From Chlorobium sp. (GTDB taxonomy: Bacteria > Bacteroidota > Chlorobiia > Chlorobiales > Chlorobiaceae): a DNA stretch of 6,488 nucleotides. A program made the translations under genes and the position numbers. Shown piece after piece: positions 6,073 to 6,488 of this stretch (the first letter of the stretch is position 1; each line of letters begins with the position of its first letter). The stretch is from assembly GCA_028278005.1 (NCBI GenBank), contig JANQFD010000012.1:1-6488 (forward strand), given 5' to 3'. The notes under the pieces were generated by a model. It made no database searches. It was not told the DNA's origin and saw only the letters and a program-made list of their open reading frames with translations.

Positions 6073-6488
6073 ATGGGTGATGTGGTGCTTCGAGTGGACT
6101 CGATAAGCAAAATATACACGATGGGAGAAGTGAAAGTCGAGGCGCTTAAGCATGTCTCGGCGGACTTTTACTCGGGTGAGCTTGTCGTGCTGCTCGGAAC
6201 GTCGGGTAGTGGAAAGTCGACGCTGCTGAATATTATCGGCGGTCTCGATGTTCCTACAAAAGGAAAGCTTTATTTTCGCGGTAAAGAGATGACCGCTGCG
6301 GCAGAGGATGATCTTACACTGTACAGGAGGGAGTCCATAGGTTTTGTTTTCCAGTTCTACAACCTGATCCCGAGCTTGACGGCCCTGGAAAATGTTCAGC
6401 TCGTGACTGAAATATCCAACAAGCCGATGGCTGCCGAAGAAGCGCTGAAACTTGTCAGCCTTTCTGATCGCATGAGTCATTTTCCTGC
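6073..6488 (+). CDS. ABC transporter ATP-binding protein, MacB/LolD type, 3' end cut off
   Basis: The first 138 codons are present, and the frame runs off the right edge. The protein starts MGDVVLRVDSISKIYTMGEV and contains an A-loop tyrosine (Y15), Walker A GTSGSGKST (42-50) followed by LLNIIGGLDVPTKG, and the Q-loop glutamine Q94 in FVFQFYNLIPSLTALENV. This combination is characteristic of the MacB/LolD/FtsE-like branch of ABC ATPases, which drive mechanotransmission transporters for lipoproteins, macrolides or peptides from the inner membrane. The signature motif, Walker B and H-loop lie beyond the window, and no permease is visible, so LolD cannot be told from MacB-like exporters. The gene is divergent from the kinase operon and has its own promoter-like sequence and strong ribosome-binding site. 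Confidence 0.92.
   Translation, partial: MGDVVLRVDSISKIYTMGEVKVEALKHVSADFYSGELVVLLGTSGSGKSTLLNIIGGLDVPTKGKLYFRGKEMTAAAEDDLTLYRRESIGFVFQFYNLIPSLTALENVQLVTEISNKPMAAEEALKLVSLSDRMSHFP

Noticed and set aside
5827..6480. Long minus-strand frame (217 codons) across the divergent region and the ABC gene
   Set aside because: It is antisense to a clear ABC ATPase with Walker A and Q-loop, and its His/Arg-rich product has no recognisable domain.

Overview
The window reads as a bacterial chromosome segment of moderate GC content. The gene style (MerA-like flavoprotein without an HMA domain, dCache/multi-PAS kinase, MacB/LolD-type ABC ATPase, few strong Shine-Dalgarno sites) would fit a green sulfur bacterium (Chlorobiota). 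That assignment comes from remembered resemblance, not from a marker in the window, and is only moderately likely. There are no rRNA or tRNA genes, insertion sequences, CRISPR arrays or phage genes.

Layout. Positions 1-5655 form one minus-strand run, read right to left. It starts with a 1004-residue membrane sensor histidine kinase (2641-5655), which overlaps a receiver-only response regulator (2295-2663). A gap of about 280 bp follows, with no convincing gene but a marked stem-loop. Next come a three-helix membrane protein (1673-2014) and a MerA/Lpd-family flavoprotein (199-1683) that overlap by 11 bp. Last is the beginning of a further gene with an N-terminal membrane anchor or signal, cut by the left edge (1-127). 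On the right, a divergent 417-bp intergenic region (5656-6072) holds hairpins, palindromes and a good sigma70-type promoter. It leads to a plus-strand ABC transporter ATPase (6073 to the right edge), also truncated.

How the parts may work together. The kinase has a periplasmic sensor, three PAS domains and an intact HisKA/HATPase core. The receiver downstream lacks an output domain, so it must act by protein contact or phosphotransfer. The kinase/receiver junction looks like a hybrid kinase split by one nucleotide: kinase and receiver frames overlap across an A7 tract, and losing one A would join them with a normal linker. The overlapping membrane protein and flavoprotein look translationally coupled and may form a membrane-associated thiol or metal redox pair. 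The flavoprotein keeps the CxxxxC redox pair but lacks both the C-terminal cysteine pair of true mercuric reductase and the His-Glu dyad of lipoamide dehydrogenase, so its substrate is unknown. I found no clearly novel system. The best leads are the split hybrid kinase, the flavoprotein/membrane pair and the structured non-coding stretches.
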